DNA of 64,000 nucleotides from Holophagae bacterium (GCA_030429565.1 JAUIFE010000018.1:62001-126000), one strand, 5' to 3'; positions 29,294 to 39,060 are shown, numbered from the stretch's first letter. A program made the numbers and translations. The notes: generated by a model from the letters alone, not told the origin.

Positions 29294-32200
29294 TTAGGGT
29301 TGCGGTTTCTCGGCGTCCAAGGCTCGCATGACCGTCTTGCCAAACTTTGGCTGGGCGCGCGCCGGCACGAAGCCGTCCGTTTTGCGGGCATTTTTACCCA
29401 AGGTGGTTTGGATGTTAAACACCCGCACGTTGTCCAAGAACAAGATGGTGTTGGTGAGCTGGGTGAACACCGCCAGGGAGGCATCTTGCAAACCCGCCGT
29501 GAGACTCAATCCGCTACGGGCGCCACTTTTGGCGTCGGTGTATGAGAACCAAGCCGACTTATTCAGTGTACCGCCGCGGAAAGGCCCAGGTAGCGTGCTG
29601 GTACGAACGCCATAACCCTCATCGACCTGGGTAAACTGGCCGTTGGTTACCGTACCAAAACCGACCGAGGCCTGCGGCGTATTGGTGTTTTGCGCGCCAA
29701 ACGCAAAGTCGAAACCAACAAGGGTCACGCCGGTCGTCGGCACGTTAAAGGACGGCGTGACAATCCCGGTTTGCTCAATCGCCGCGCTGTCGAGTGCGTT
29801 ATTGGCCAAACTGTTGCCGTACAAGGAAACCGTGTTGTCGGTGGAGCCGCCCCAACGCGACGAACCATCGGCATCATTGACGAATTGCAGGGTCGACCAA
29901 CCGGCCGGGATCGCACCGTCATCGAAGGTTTCAAAGACCAACGGCGTTTCGGTCACCACCAAACCATAATCGGTGGGCGGCGTACCGGAACCATCGAAGT
30001 AACTCACCAAAATGTAGTAGGTTCCGGCCGGGAACACCCGCGCGATGTTTTCATCGCCGGTCGAGGTGGCACTGAACATACTGTTGGCGTAAGAGTTGTT
30101 TCCAGTCACATCGTAGTAGTTGTAGGACACATAAGGGCCGTCGGTGACGACCAAATCCAAATCGACGGTGGCAGAGTTGGGCGCAATGCCAATCACGAGC
30201 GCCGTCGGCTGATCCAACGTGAAGGTGTAGATGTCTTCGAAATCGTCGTCGACCACGAAGAGGTTACTAAACACCGTCACCGGCGAGGTTCCCGCTTCGT
30301 CGATGTTGCCGACCAAGTTGAGGTTCCATGTATCGCCGCTTTTGCGCAATACTTGCGCCGTCTCAAACGTATTGTGGACTTCGCTGGTTTCGGTAATGAG
30401 ATTGCCGGACGACCCGGCACTGCTCTGGGCCGTTATCCCCGAAAGGTAGTTGCGTTCCGGCACCAAATGGTCGCCCCACAGGGTGAAACCGGCCCACGTA
30501 GAGCCATCGGCGACACCGCGAATCCACGCCCCCTGTGCCAGCGTTTGGGCGTTCGGGAACAGACCGTCGAGCACGGCCGTGTATTTGGATTTGGCGTTCA
30601 CGCTAACCGGAGCACTGCGTTGTAACACCGTACCGTCGGCACCCATGGCTTCGAACACGATCGAAGCATTCTCGTCGCCCAAGTTGGTGGCGACAATCGC
30701 GGTGAAGGTCGTCCCCTGCATTTGGAAATGCGGATACACCAACACCTGACCGCCACCATAGTTACCCTGCAACCCCGTGAACGTATCGTTGGCCGAGGTC
30801 ACCGGCGTCCCGAACAATTCGTAGCCAATCAAGGGTTGATCGGCGCTCACTTCCACCCAGGACGTTCCGGCAGGCACCCGGACCTGATTGTTGGCATCAA
30901 ACAACAAAGTCACCTTGCCACCCGCCGCCAATGGCGGCTGTGGGTTGCTGCTAATGACCGTGCCGGCGGCATCGTAGTAGGTTTCGGTAACCGTCGCGGC
31001 CCCTGTCCCCACGTTGATGTACACCATACCGGTCCAGAACTGGCCCGTATCCGTGGCCACGTGCAGGAATTGCAACCGGTTGCCGCTTTGGTTGTTCAGC
31101 CCAAGCGACGCGAACTGGCTGCGGTTCGGCAGCCGCGTGAAGTACTCCATCGCGGCCACATTGGCTTGGTCTGCGTTAATTTCCGCCCATATTTGATCCG
31201 TACCCAACGCCGGGAAGTAATCTTGAATGATGCGTGATTCGCGACCATACGCCAGCCCCAACGCATCCACACCGGCACTGTCGCCCGTTGGTTGTCGCGT
31301 GATTGACGCGCTGGTGCCCGTCTCGCCTGTGTTCACCGACGACAGCACCGTTTCAAAACCGGCCGTATCGACCGCGATGTGCGGCATAAAGGTCCGACTG
31401 TTGCTGCGTTCCGCACCCAAATAAGCGGACCGCACGGTAGCGTTTTGGATTTCGGCGTAGGCAATCATCGGCAAGGTACTCCCGATTTGGATCCAAGTCA
31501 CCTCGGACGCCGCCGCACCGAATAGATCGGCACTACTGACCCAGACTTTGCCGTGGCCCGCGATCATGCCGGGTGACGCGGCGCGCGCCACCACCTCACC
31601 ACTGTCATTGAAACCGTAAATATCGAGCGCCGCGTCCAAACCGCGCGTGTTGACAATCCCCAGCCACGTCTGTTCACTGCCGTCGGCGCTGTTGCGCACC
31701 TCGGCAATCGTATTGATGTGCGCTAAACCCGTGCCGCGACGGCTCGTGGCACCATCGCTGTTAAAGTGAATGTCGATGCCGCCGGAGGTGGTGTTGGCAC
31801 TGGTTGCCACCGTTTCCATCGCGGTTGGATCGTCGACAGCGGGATCACTACTCTCCGCCGCACCGTTGTAGAACTCTTTGGGTCCGGGGAACGGACCAAT
31901 CACGCGGTTGCCTTGACGGTTGAAATTCGAGCGAATCGGCGCGCTGTACGCCCCTTCGTTGCGCTCCGACAAATCGCCGACCTCGACACTGTAGTTGCCG
32001 GGCGGCAACAAGGTGATGTCATAGGTGCCGGTTCCGGGTGTCGAAATACGCGAAACCGCGTTGGCAAAAACCGTATCCCGGCCACCGGAGCGATCACGCG
32101 CCACCACGTTAACGCCGTCGGCGGGCGACCCACCGTCCGACATCACCAAACGGCCCGAGATAGCCGACATACCGTCGGCACCCTGCGGATGACTGCCGTA

Positions 32201-32890
32201 AAGCGCCAGGTACGCCGACAGGTCGTCGCGGGTCAAGTCGATGCGGTTCGCCGTCGCACTACCGTTGGTCACCGACCAATACATGATCTCGACCGTATTG
32301 ACAGGCGGGCGCCCGAAAGATTCGTACTGGAGCCCGGTGGAATCCAAGTCACCATTCACGATGGAATGACCCAATCCCAGCAAGTGACCGAACTCGTGAA
32401 CCATAATGCGCTTGACCGCCTGGGTCGTAAAACTGCTCATCGCGGGTCCACCAAAAATCACGTAGCCCGTGTTGAGGTTCTCAGAGCGAGGTGTCAGGTG
32501 GGAGGTAAACGCCAGGACAAAACTGTCCGCGCCAAACTCTTGGAACAACGAGCCGTCTTCGTCAAAGACGATCGTGTTCCGGGCGGCGGTGATATTGTTG
32601 TTGAGCTGGTCGAGCGTGCTAATGTCTTCCGCACTGCGGTCACCGGCTTGAATCGTCAAGGCGCTGCCTGGCACAGCGTTCCAAATTTCAAAGGTTTCGT
32701 TGACGTAACTGTTGGCCGTTTCGCCGTCAATCACCGCCGTCAAAGCACCCGTTTCCACGTGGTAGACAAATGGCTTTGAGGTATCTTGGGTGAACCCACG
32801 CCCGTCGGCCAGATACTCCACCGGGCCGCCGGCAAAAAGCGCGGCCGTGCTTGTTAACAGCAAAAGCGTTAAACGAAAAGACATCTTCAT
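29294..32890 (-). CDS. Exported metzincin (M10-like) metallopeptidase
   Basis: A 1198-residue exported protease. It has a signal peptide (residues 1-20) and a catalytic domain with the zinc site HEFGHLLGLGH (His165, Glu166, His169, His175) followed by a matrixin-like loop. The long middle part is built of beta-rich repeats (PXXXE-type adhesive or carboxypeptidase-regulatory-like modules such as GTYDITLLPPGNYSVEV). Near residues 900-1000 is a PPC domain (YTFTLDQPTALVIGI and AGTYYILVSY), and a C-terminal jelly-roll-like region follows. Substrate unknown. It overlaps the upstream exported gene by 4 nt (ATGA), so the two are co-expressed. Confidence 0.85.
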   Translation of the reverse strand: MKMSFRLTLLLLTSTAALFAGGPVEYLADGRGFTQDTSKPFVYHVETGALTAVIDGETANSYVNETFEIWNAVPGSALTIQAGDRSAEDISTLDQLNNNITAARNTIVFDEDGSLFQEFGADSFVLAFTSHLTPRSENLNTGYVIFGGPAMSSFTTQAVKRIMVHEFGHLLGLGHSIVNGDLDSTGLQYESFGRPPVNTVEIMYWSVTNGSATANRIDLTRDDLSAYLALYGSHPQGADGMSAISGRLVMSDGGSPADGVNVVARDRSGGRDTVFANAVSRISTPGTGTYDITLLPPGNYSVEVGDLSERNEGAYSAPIRSNFNRQGNRVIGPFPGPKEFYNGAAESSDPAVDDPTAMETVATSANTTSGGIDIHFNSDGATSRRGTGLAHINTIAEVRNSADGSEQTWLGIVNTRGLDAALDIYGFNDSGEVVARAASPGMIAGHGKVWVSSADLFGAAASEVTWIQIGSTLPMIAYAEIQNATVRSAYLGAERSNSRTFMPHIAVDTAGFETVLSSVNTGETGTSASITRQPTGDSAGVDALGLAYGRESRIIQDYFPALGTDQIWAEINADQANVAAMEYFTRLPNRSQFASLGLNNQSGNRLQFLHVATDTGQFWTGMVYINVGTGAATVTETYYDAAGTVISSNPQPPLAAGGKVTLLFDANNQVRVPAGTSWVEVSADQPLIGYELFGTPVTSANDTFTGLQGNYGGGQVLVYPHFQMQGTTFTAIVATNLGDENASIVFEAMGADGTVLQRSAPVSVNAKSKYTAVLDGLFPNAQTLAQGAWIRGVADGSTWAGFTLWGDHLVPERNYLSGITAQSSAGSSGNLITETSEVHNTFETAQVLRKSGDTWNLNLVGNIDEAGTSPVTVFSNLFVVDDDFEDIYTFTLDQPTALVIGIAPNSATVDLDLVVTDGPYVSYNYYDVTGNNSYANSMFSATSTGDENIARVFPAGTYYILVSYFDGSGTPPTDYGLVVTETPLVFETFDDGAIPAGWSTLQFVNDADGSSRWGGSTDNTVSLYGNSLANNALDSAAIEQTGIVTPSFNVPTTGVTLVGFDFAFGAQNTNTPQASVGFGTVTNGQFTQVDEGYGVRTSTLPGPFRGGTLNKSAWFSYTDAKSGARSGLSLTAGLQDASLAVFTQLTNTILFLDNVRVFNIQTTLGKNARKTDGFVPARAQPKFGKTVMRALDAEKPQP

Positions 32891-33531
32891 CGTGCACCCC
32901 CCATGCGTGCTTTGGCAACAAAGGTGCCGTCCACCAAATCACGCACCATCGCTTTAAGTGCATCGATACCCACACCGACCGCCTGTTTGCCGCTGCTCGG
33001 CAAAGGCGTCGCCAAGGCCGCTTGAATTAAGGCGGCATGCGCCCCTTGTTTTTGCGACTGGTCCATCTCCGCAAAGATGTGGGCGTTGGAAAAGCCGTTA
33101 AAAGCCTGCTGTTCACGAATGTGGAAAAAGCCTTGCGCCAAACCAACCGGCAAACGCAAACCGCTTTTGCCTTGCCCGCCGAGAAAAATCAAATAGGTTT
33201 CGCCTTGGTTGTATTTGGGGATGCCGATTTTGTCGGCGTTAATGGGAAAATGGCGACCGTTAACGGCATTGCCGAGTTGCTGAAAAACAAAGGTTTGGGC
33301 TTGGTCGCCTTTCAGCGAGTCGAGCACTTCAAAGGTGTACTGAACGGCGGGAAGGTCCACCTTGCCGCTGCTGTCCTTGATCGTCAAAGTCTCAATTTTC
33401 AGGCAGCGTCCTTCAAAAATGTGGGTGGCCGTTTGCGAAAGATCGGCAACATTCAGGGCCGCCACGGTGGTCGCCTGTAACGGCGCCAGCGCAAGCGCCA
33501 ACAAGCATAAGCTCAACCGGCAATACCTCAT
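32887..33531 (-). CDS. Exported protein co-encoded with the metzincin
   Basis: A 214-residue protein with an N-terminal signal peptide (LSLCLLALALAPLQA). I recognise no family. Features such as FEVLDSLKGDQ and YLIFLGGQGKSGLRLPVGLAQGFF suggest a small beta-rich secreted domain. Its stop overlaps the metzincin start in an ATGA, and GGAGG precedes its own ATG by 5 nt. Tight coupling suggests a chaperone, inhibitor or accessory role for the protease; that is inference. Confidence 0.8.
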   Translation of the reverse strand: MRYCRLSLCLLALALAPLQATTVAALNVADLSQTATHIFEGRCLKIETLTIKDSSGKVDLPAVQYTFEVLDSLKGDQAQTFVFQQLGNAVNGRHFPINADKIGIPKYNQGETYLIFLGGQGKSGLRLPVGLAQGFFHIREQQAFNGFSNAHIFAEMDQSQKQGAHAALIQAALATPLPSSGKQAVGVGIDALKAMVRDLVDGTFVAKARMGGAR

Positions 33532-34140
33532 TCAATCCTCCAGGATCATTCGAGCGCGCACGCTTGGGAGCGCGGAAGTTTCGTGTTTGGGAAGCTCGGC
33601 GCCACGGTTTCCGATGCACCCTTTTTCGGCCGTGCCGTAAGGGCGACGACGGGGTAACGGGCCGCGTTGGGAATCCGGGTCGGGTCATCCAGATCGGTCA
33701 GGGTCCCATGCCGGCGTCGGCACACATCAAACAAACCTTGTCGCTGTCAGAATCGCAACCACGACCCCACGCGTCCCGGCTGTGTGCCCGATACGGATGG
33801 TTTGAAAACAATATCAACCCCGCTAACACCATCGACACCGAGGGCAAACACTTCGAACCTTGCCGGCAGAGTCCGTCCGACAGGCGAAGGTATCGGCCTG
33901 TGAATGTCGCGTGAGAGGTTTTCGTTATTGTACTGCAAAAAGGAACGCGCCGCAGCCGCCGAAGGCGACCCTTCCCCCAACCAAAGCATCAAGCGCACGT
34001 CAATTCCCAAACAAACGGTAGCCCTCAACCAGGGGCGGGCGGTATGATGACGCCGAATCCCATATCCAGCCGACCCCACCTGCACGGCGCGCGACGCACG
34101 TCGCCCGGCATCGGTTTTGGGGCACAAAGAGGAGCGCACA
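33532..34140. other. Intergenic region, no gene recognised
   Basis: About 610 bp between the divergent metzincin operon and rfbA. Frames on both strands look like noise, with no ribosome binding sites. It probably holds promoters for both sides, but none could be assigned. Confidence 0.45.
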
Positions 34141-35016
34141 ATGAAAGGTATTGTTCTGGCCGGTGGTTCGGGAACGCGGCTATATCCCATCACCATGGGG
34201 ATCTCGAAACAACTGATGCCCATCTACAACAAACCGATGATTTATTATCCGGTTTCCGTCCTGATGTTGGCCGACATCCGCGACATTCTGATTATCACCA
34301 CCCCCGAAGACAACGCGAGTTTCGAGCGCTTGTTGGGCGACGGCTCCCAGTTCGGCGTCAACTTCACCTACGCCGTGCAACCCGAACCCAAGGGTCTCGC
34401 TCAAGCCTTTACCATCGGCGCCGACTTTATCGGTGACGACAGCGTTTGCCTGATCCTGGGCGACAACATTTTTTACGGTCACGACTTCACCAAGGACTTG
34501 GCGGCCGCCTCGGCTCAAGATGCCGGCGCCACCATCTTTGCCTACTGGGTTGCCGACCCCGAACGCTACGGTGTGGTTTCCTTTGACGACGACGGTGTCG
34601 CCACCAAAATTGTTGAAAAACCCACGCACCCGGAATCACCCTTTGCCGTGCCCGGTTTGTATTTCTACGACAACAGCGTCGTCGACATCGCGCGCAACCT
34701 CAAACCCTCGCCACGCGGCGAACTGGAAATTACCGACGTCAACCAAACCTACCTGACGCAGGGCAAGTTAAAAGTTCAAAAGCTGGGTCGCGGCTTGGCC
34801 TGGCTCGATACCGGCACCTTCGAATCGCTGGCACACGCCTCCACCTTCATTCAAACGATTGAGGAACGCCAAGGCTTGAAAGTGGCCTGTCTCGAGGAAA
34901 TCGCCTACCACAAGGGCTGGATTAGCGCCGAACACCTCGAACAACGCGCCGCCTTGATGGCCAAGAACAGCTACGGTCAATATCTCAAAGCACTGTTGAC
35001 CATGCCCGAATTCTAA
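34141..35016 (+). CDS. rfbA: Glucose-1-phosphate thymidylyltransferase RfbA
   Basis: Makes dTDP-glucose from dTTP and glucose-1-phosphate, the first step to dTDP-rhamnose and other dTDP-sugars. At 291 residues it matches the usual length. Motifs are the nucleotide-binding LAGGSGTRLYPIT, GDNIFYG and EKPTHP, with GLAWLDTGT near the end. The ATG at 34141 has GAGGAG upstream and matches the conserved N-terminus; an in-frame start at 34117 is less likely. The rest of the dTDP-rhamnose pathway (rfbB/C/D) is not adjacent. Confidence 0.96.
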   Translation: MKGIVLAGGSGTRLYPITMGISKQLMPIYNKPMIYYPVSVLMLADIRDILIITTPEDNASFERLLGDGSQFGVNFTYAVQPEPKGLAQAFTIGADFIGDDSVCLILGDNIFYGHDFTKDLAAASAQDAGATIFAYWVADPERYGVVSFDDDGVATKIVEKPTHPESPFAVPGLYFYDNSVVDIARNLKPSPRGELEITDVNQTYLTQGKLKVQKLGRGLAWLDTGTFESLAHASTFIQTIEERQGLKVACLEEIAYHKGWISAEHLEQRAALMAKNSYGQYLKALLTMPEF

Positions 35017-35024
35017 ATCAGCCG

Positions 35025-35098
35025 GTGGTTCGGCTGAAGGGGTCTTTGGCCGAACCATCCCCCGAATTCCGAAACAGCATCCGGCTGAAGCGCGTCTT
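35025..35098 (+). repeat. Two tandem imperfect hairpin repeats after rfbA
   Basis: Two related units of about 28 bp (CGGCTGAAG...GCCGA(A/G)CCAT), the first within 35025-35058 and the second within about 35073-35098. The first folds with TGGTTCGGC pairing to GCCGAACCA. They follow the rfbA stop and precede the terminator. Confidence 0.55.
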
Positions 35099-35127
35099 TT
35101 GCCGAGCCATGCTTATTTTTGGACACA

Positions 35128-35155
35128 AAAAAAGGATGCCGGTGCATCCTTTTTT
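35128..35155. terminator. Bidirectional terminator between rfbA and rpmG
   Basis: A-run, 9-bp stem AAAGGATGC/GCATCCTTT with a 4-nt loop, then a T-run. It is symmetrical, so it can serve rfbA on the plus strand and rpmG on the minus strand. Confidence 0.9.
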
Positions 35156-35204
35156 GCGCGACTGCCAAACGGCGAATCGTCGATGGTTGAAGCAAACGCT
35201 GCGC

Positions 35205-35390
35205 TTAGCGAACTTCCTTGTGAACGGTGTGCCGTTTCAAGAAAGGATTGTACTTTTTAATTTCCAACCGGCTAGGCGTGTTGCGACGGCTCTTCGAGGT
35301 GGAATAACGCGAGGGCGGCTTGCCTTCTTTGCGCGCTTCCGTGCATTCAACCAAAATGTTAATGCGGTTACCTTTTTTAGCTTTAGCCAC
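35205..35390 (-). CDS. rpmG: 50S ribosomal protein L33
   Basis: A 61-residue L33. The family core is clear: RINILVECTEAR, SRRNTPSRLEIKKYNP and LKRHTVHKEV. Only one of the four zinc Cys positions is Cys, so this is a zinc-independent (C-minus) form. The start is a GTG with AAGGA 7 nt upstream; the frame runs open to 35594, but the extra 68 residues are not L33. A strong promoter lies about 90 bp upstream. rpmG is single here, away from other ribosomal genes. Confidence 0.92.
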   Translation of the reverse strand: MAKAKKGNRINILVECTEARKEGKPPSRYSTSKSRRNTPSRLEIKKYNPFLKRHTVHKEVR

Positions 35391-35481
35391 GGTGGTGTCC
35401 TTCAAAATCGCACCAAAAAGTGCGGTGGTACTGTCGGAAGCACGGCTTCCTCGGGCCGGCCACATGCGGCCGCGAAGCGTG

Positions 35482-35510
35482 ATCATAGCGTTCCCACTTG
35501 GGGAAATCAA
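35482..35510 (-). promoter_or_regulatory. sigma70-type promoter for rpmG
   Basis: On the minus strand TTGATT (35505-35510) and TATGAT (35482-35487) are spaced by exactly 17 bp. It would give a leader of about 85 nt before the GTG start of rpmG. Confidence 0.7.
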
Positions 35511-36013
35511 GTAAAAATATAGCGACACGGTGGCCGCAATAAGGACCTGGAAACCGCCCGCACCCAACAAGCGCCCCACATAACACTCAGGCACCTCGAT
35601 TAAAACGCCTTATATTTCACGCTCGGGTTTAAATCAGGTGTACCGCCCTTTTGCCGGACCCTTGCCGTCGCCATGGTTCGCCGCCCATCACCGCAAAGAT
35701 CGAACGCTTCAGGCGCGCCGCTTTTGGGAAGAAAAATGTTGCCGGGAAGGGCCGGCTACCTGCTCTACCAAACTGGGATTTTATGGCTCCTTTTTAAGGG
35801 TTGCCCGCATGCGCCGCCTGCCGCGACGGATCAAGCACAAAATCCACCCCAAAACCCGCGCTTTTTCGGTGTGCAGCGCCCAGCTCGGGTACAATGCGGA
35901 TAAGTTCACCCGATTCCTGTTATTTTTCCCCATTCTTTCCGTTCTCGTTCGCTGCCGTCGCGTTTGTGGGCCGGCCGCACCGTTCCCATTGTGCCAGACT
36001 ACGGAGGCCGCTT
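35511..36013. other. Intergenic region, no gene recognised
   Basis: About 500 bp between rpmG and the kinase gene. The kinase frame is open through part of it, but that part has no receiver homology and no better start than 36014. No RNA gene recognised. Confidence 0.45.
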
Positions 36014-37453
36014 ATGAACCGCATCCTCATCGTCGACGATAACGAAAGTATTCACGCGGATTTTCGCAAAGTCTTGGTCGGCGGCTCCGTCGATAAACTG
36101 CGCGATGTTGAAATGGAACTTTTTGGTGCCGAGGCCATGGGACCCGCCCCGCGTACCGGCGGCGACTACCGCCTCGACGACGCCTTTCAAGGCCGTGAAG
36201 CCATTGAGATGGTCGACCGCGCCGCCGCCGAAGGCGACCCCTACAGCCTGGTCTTCATGGATGTACGCATGCCGCCCGGCATCGACGGCATCCAAGCCGC
36301 CGCTGAAATTTGGCGGCGCCGACCCGAAACCGAAATCGTCATTTGCTCGGCCCACTCCGATTATTCCTGGAGCGAAATGCTCGACCAAATCGGCGCCAGC
36401 GACAAGCTTCAGTTCGTGCGCAAACCCTTCGACATGGTCAGCATCCAACAACTCGCCCTCTCGCTTACCAAAAAGTGGGAACTGGGCCGTCAAACCACCG
36501 CCACCATTCAGCGGCTCGAAGTCGAAGTCCACCAACGCGAAACCGCCGAAAGCCAATTGCGCGCGCTTAACGAAGACCTGGAATCGCGCATTGAGGCACG
36601 CACCCACGAGATTCAGCAAAAGAACAGCGCCCTCGAAGACGCCCTCGGCCACTTACGCGAGGCACAGGAACATTTGGTGGCCGGCGAGAAAATGGCCGCC
36701 TTGGGCGGGCTCGTCGCCGGCATCGCCCACGAAATCAACACACCGGTCGGCATCGGCGTCACCGCCACCTCGCATCTCCAGCAAAAAACCGGCAACTTGA
36801 TTCAGCTTTACCAAGAAAAAACCATGAAGAAGTCCGACCTGCAGCAGTTCCTCAAAACCGCGCAAGAAGCGACCCACATGATCCTGACCAACCTCAACCG
36901 CGCCTCGGAACTCATTCACAGCTTTAAACAGGTCGCCGTCGATCAATCCAGCGAAAAACGTCGCAACTTCCGCATTAAAGAGTATCTGGACGAGGTCCTG
37001 CTCAGCCTGCGCCCGCATCTCAAGAAAAAACCGATCGCAGTAGCCGTCAACTGCGACGAAGAGCTTTGCCTCGACAGTTTTCCCGGGGCTTTTGGCCAAA
37101 TCATCAGCAACCTCACCATGAATGCCGCGCTGCACGCCTTTGCCGACGGGCAAAACGGCAAAATCACCATCGAGATCCGTGGCGAAGGCAACGGCGTGGT
37201 GCTGATTTTTGAGGATAACGGCTCCGGGATTCCCGAAAAAAACCTCAAAAAGATCTTTGATCCTTTTTTCACCACCAAAAGAGGCGAAGGCGGCTCTGGT
37301 TTAGGCCTGCATATCGTTTATAATATTGTCACTCAAACCCTTGGCGGCACGATTCAATGCGAAAGCGCGACAGGCGCCTTCACCCGATTTACCTTGCGAC
37401 TCCCCTTTTCACCGCAACCCGGAGGTCCTCATGGTCGAACCCAACCTTTTTGA
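36014..37453 (+). CDS. Receiver-histidine kinase hybrid
   Basis: A 479-residue protein with an N-terminal receiver (phosphoacceptor Asp83 in FMDVRMPPG), a coiled-coil linker (about 160-225), a HisKA-type dimerisation domain with His239 in GIAHEINTP, and a HATPase domain with NAALHAF, FEDNGSGIP and GSGLGLHIVYNI. There is no membrane segment, so it is a soluble kinase whose input is its own receiver. The receiver has an extra loop of about 40 residues after the first helix. The ATG at 36014 has GGAGG 6 nt upstream; the frame is open to 35801 but without domain content. Its last 23 nt overlap the HD-GYP gene, a likely partner. Confidence 0.92.
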   Translation: MNRILIVDDNESIHADFRKVLVGGSVDKLRDVEMELFGAEAMGPAPRTGGDYRLDDAFQGREAIEMVDRAAAEGDPYSLVFMDVRMPPGIDGIQAAAEIWRRRPETEIVICSAHSDYSWSEMLDQIGASDKLQFVRKPFDMVSIQQLALSLTKKWELGRQTTATIQRLEVEVHQRETAESQLRALNEDLESRIEARTHEIQQKNSALEDALGHLREAQEHLVAGEKMAALGGLVAGIAHEINTPVGIGVTATSHLQQKTGNLIQLYQEKTMKKSDLQQFLKTAQEATHMILTNLNRASELIHSFKQVAVDQSSEKRRNFRIKEYLDEVLLSLRPHLKKKPIAVAVNCDEELCLDSFPGAFGQIISNLTMNAALHAFADGQNGKITIEIRGEGNGVVLIFEDNGSGIPEKNLKKIFDPFFTTKRGEGGSGLGLHIVYNIVTQTLGGTIQCESATGAFTRFTLRLPFSPQPGGPHGRTQPF

Positions 37454-39011
37454 CGATGACGACGAACTGCTTTTTGCGGACGAGGAAGAGGTCGATGTCG
37501 TTGCGCCCCATCGCGATCCCTGGCGTGTGCTGATCGTCGACGATGAGGAAGAAGTCCATTCAGTTACCAAAATGGTGCTCACCGATTTCGCCTTCGCCGG
37601 TCGTAAGCTGTGTTTTATCGACGCCTATTCGGCTGCTGAAGCGAAGAGCATATTAGCGCGCGAAACCGATATCGCCCTGATTCTGCTCGATGTGGTCATG
37701 GAAAGCGACGATGCCGGTCTGCAGTTGGCCGAGTACATTCGCAATGAAATGGACAACCATTTCGTGCGCATCGTCTTGCGCACCGGCCAGCCCGGCCAAG
37801 CGCCCGAGGATCGCGTCATCCTTGAGTACGACATCAACGACTACAAAGCCAAAACCGAGCTGACCGCCACCAAACTGTTCACGACCGTCGTCACCTCACT
37901 GCGTTCCTACCGCGACATTATGATCATCGAACACAATAAACGCGGCCTGCGCCGCGTGATTGACGCCTCGCCTTCAATTTTCAAGCTGCAATCGCTCAAC
38001 AATTTCACGCGCGGTGTGCTCGAACAGCTCACCAGCTTGCTGAGCATGGATAAAAACGCCCTGTTCTGCCAAGGTTTTACCGCCACTCACGAAGCCGGCG
38101 AACTGCGCATTGTCGCCGCGACCGGCGATTACGAAGTCATGATCGACCGCCTTGTCAAAGACACCGTACCCGACTCCGTCGCCGTCTTGCTCGCCCAAGC
38201 GCTGACCGAACAACGCAACATCCTTCAAGGCAGTCATTACGTCAGTTACCTGCCCGGTCAAACCCAAGCCGCCGGCGATTACCTCATTTACGTCAACGGC
38301 TGGGAAGACCTCAATGAATGGGATCGCAACCTGGTAAACCTCTTTTTCACCAATGTCGCCGTCGCCCACGACAACATCATGCTTCAAACCGAAATCGAGG
38401 ACACCCAAAGCGAAGTCATTTATACCCTTGGCGAAATCGCCGAGGCCCGTTCACGCGAAACCGGTAACCACGTGCGCCGCGTCGCGCTTTACTCCGAACT
38501 CATGGCCAAACTCTACGGGCTCACCGATCTTGAGGCCGAATCGCTGCGGCTCGCCTCACCGATGCACGACGTTGGCAAACTCGGTATCCCCGACGATATC
38601 CTCAACAAACCCGGCAAACTGACCCGCGAAGAATGGGAAATTATGAAAACCCACGCCGGTTTGGGCAGCGACATGCTGCGCCACTCGCAACGACCCCTCA
38701 TGAAAGCCGCCGCCATTGTTGCCGGCCAACATCACGAGCGCTGGGACGGTGACGGTTATCCGCTCGGCCTCAAGGAACGCGAAATCCACATTTTCGGACG
38801 CATCACCGCCGTCGCCGACGTCTTTGACGCGCTTAGCGTCTGTCGCGTTTACAAAGACGCCTGGCCCATCGACAAGGTCATGGCCTACTTCCGCGAGGAG
38901 CGCGGTCGCCATTTCGACCCCCACTTGGTCGGTATTCTCGAGGACCACTTGCCACAGTTCCTCGCCATTCGCGACAAGTACACCGAAAGCTGGGAACGCG
39001 GCGAAATCTAA
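37431..39011 (+). CDS. Receiver-DUF3369-HD-GYP protein (c-di-GMP phosphodiesterase)
   Basis: A 526-residue regulator. An acidic N-terminus leads into a receiver (phosphoacceptor Asp87 in LLDVVMESDD). A DUF3369 domain follows (about 180-330), then a C-terminal HD-GYP domain with HDVGKLGIPD and HHERWDGDGYP, the HD and GYP signatures. HD-GYP enzymes break c-di-GMP to pGpG/GMP. The ATG at 37431 follows GGAGG by 5 nt, inside the kinase gene. The overlap and the two receivers suggest a phosphorelay from the upstream kinase to c-di-GMP turnover. Confidence 0.94.
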   Translation: MVEPNLFDDDDELLFADEEEVDVVAPHRDPWRVLIVDDEEEVHSVTKMVLTDFAFAGRKLCFIDAYSAAEAKSILARETDIALILLDVVMESDDAGLQLAEYIRNEMDNHFVRIVLRTGQPGQAPEDRVILEYDINDYKAKTELTATKLFTTVVTSLRSYRDIMIIEHNKRGLRRVIDASPSIFKLQSLNNFTRGVLEQLTSLLSMDKNALFCQGFTATHEAGELRIVAATGDYEVMIDRLVKDTVPDSVAVLLAQALTEQRNILQGSHYVSYLPGQTQAAGDYLIYVNGWEDLNEWDRNLVNLFFTNVAVAHDNIMLQTEIEDTQSEVIYTLGEIAEARSRETGNHVRRVALYSELMAKLYGLTDLEAESLRLASPMHDVGKLGIPDDILNKPGKLTREEWEIMKTHAGLGSDMLRHSQRPLMKAAAIVAGQHHERWDGDGYPLGLKEREIHIFGRITAVADVFDALSVCRVYKDAWPIDKVMAYFREERGRHFDPHLVGILEDHLPQFLAIRDKYTESWERGEI

Positions 39012-39026
39012 GCTGTCGCCGGCGCT

Positions 39027-39060
39027 GTCACCTCTGGGTGACTGACCACTTTTTGGGACA
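39027..39060 (+). terminator. Weak terminator-like hairpin after the HD-GYP gene
   Basis: A 6-bp stem GTCACC/GGTGAC with a 4-nt loop, 16 bp past the stop, followed after 7 nt by five T. Confidence 0.35.

Noticed and set aside
35391..35594. N-terminal extension of ribosomal protein L33
   Set aside because: The frame is open, but L33 is always about 50-60 residues, a GTG with a good ribosome binding site gives that length, and a strong promoter lies inside the extension.
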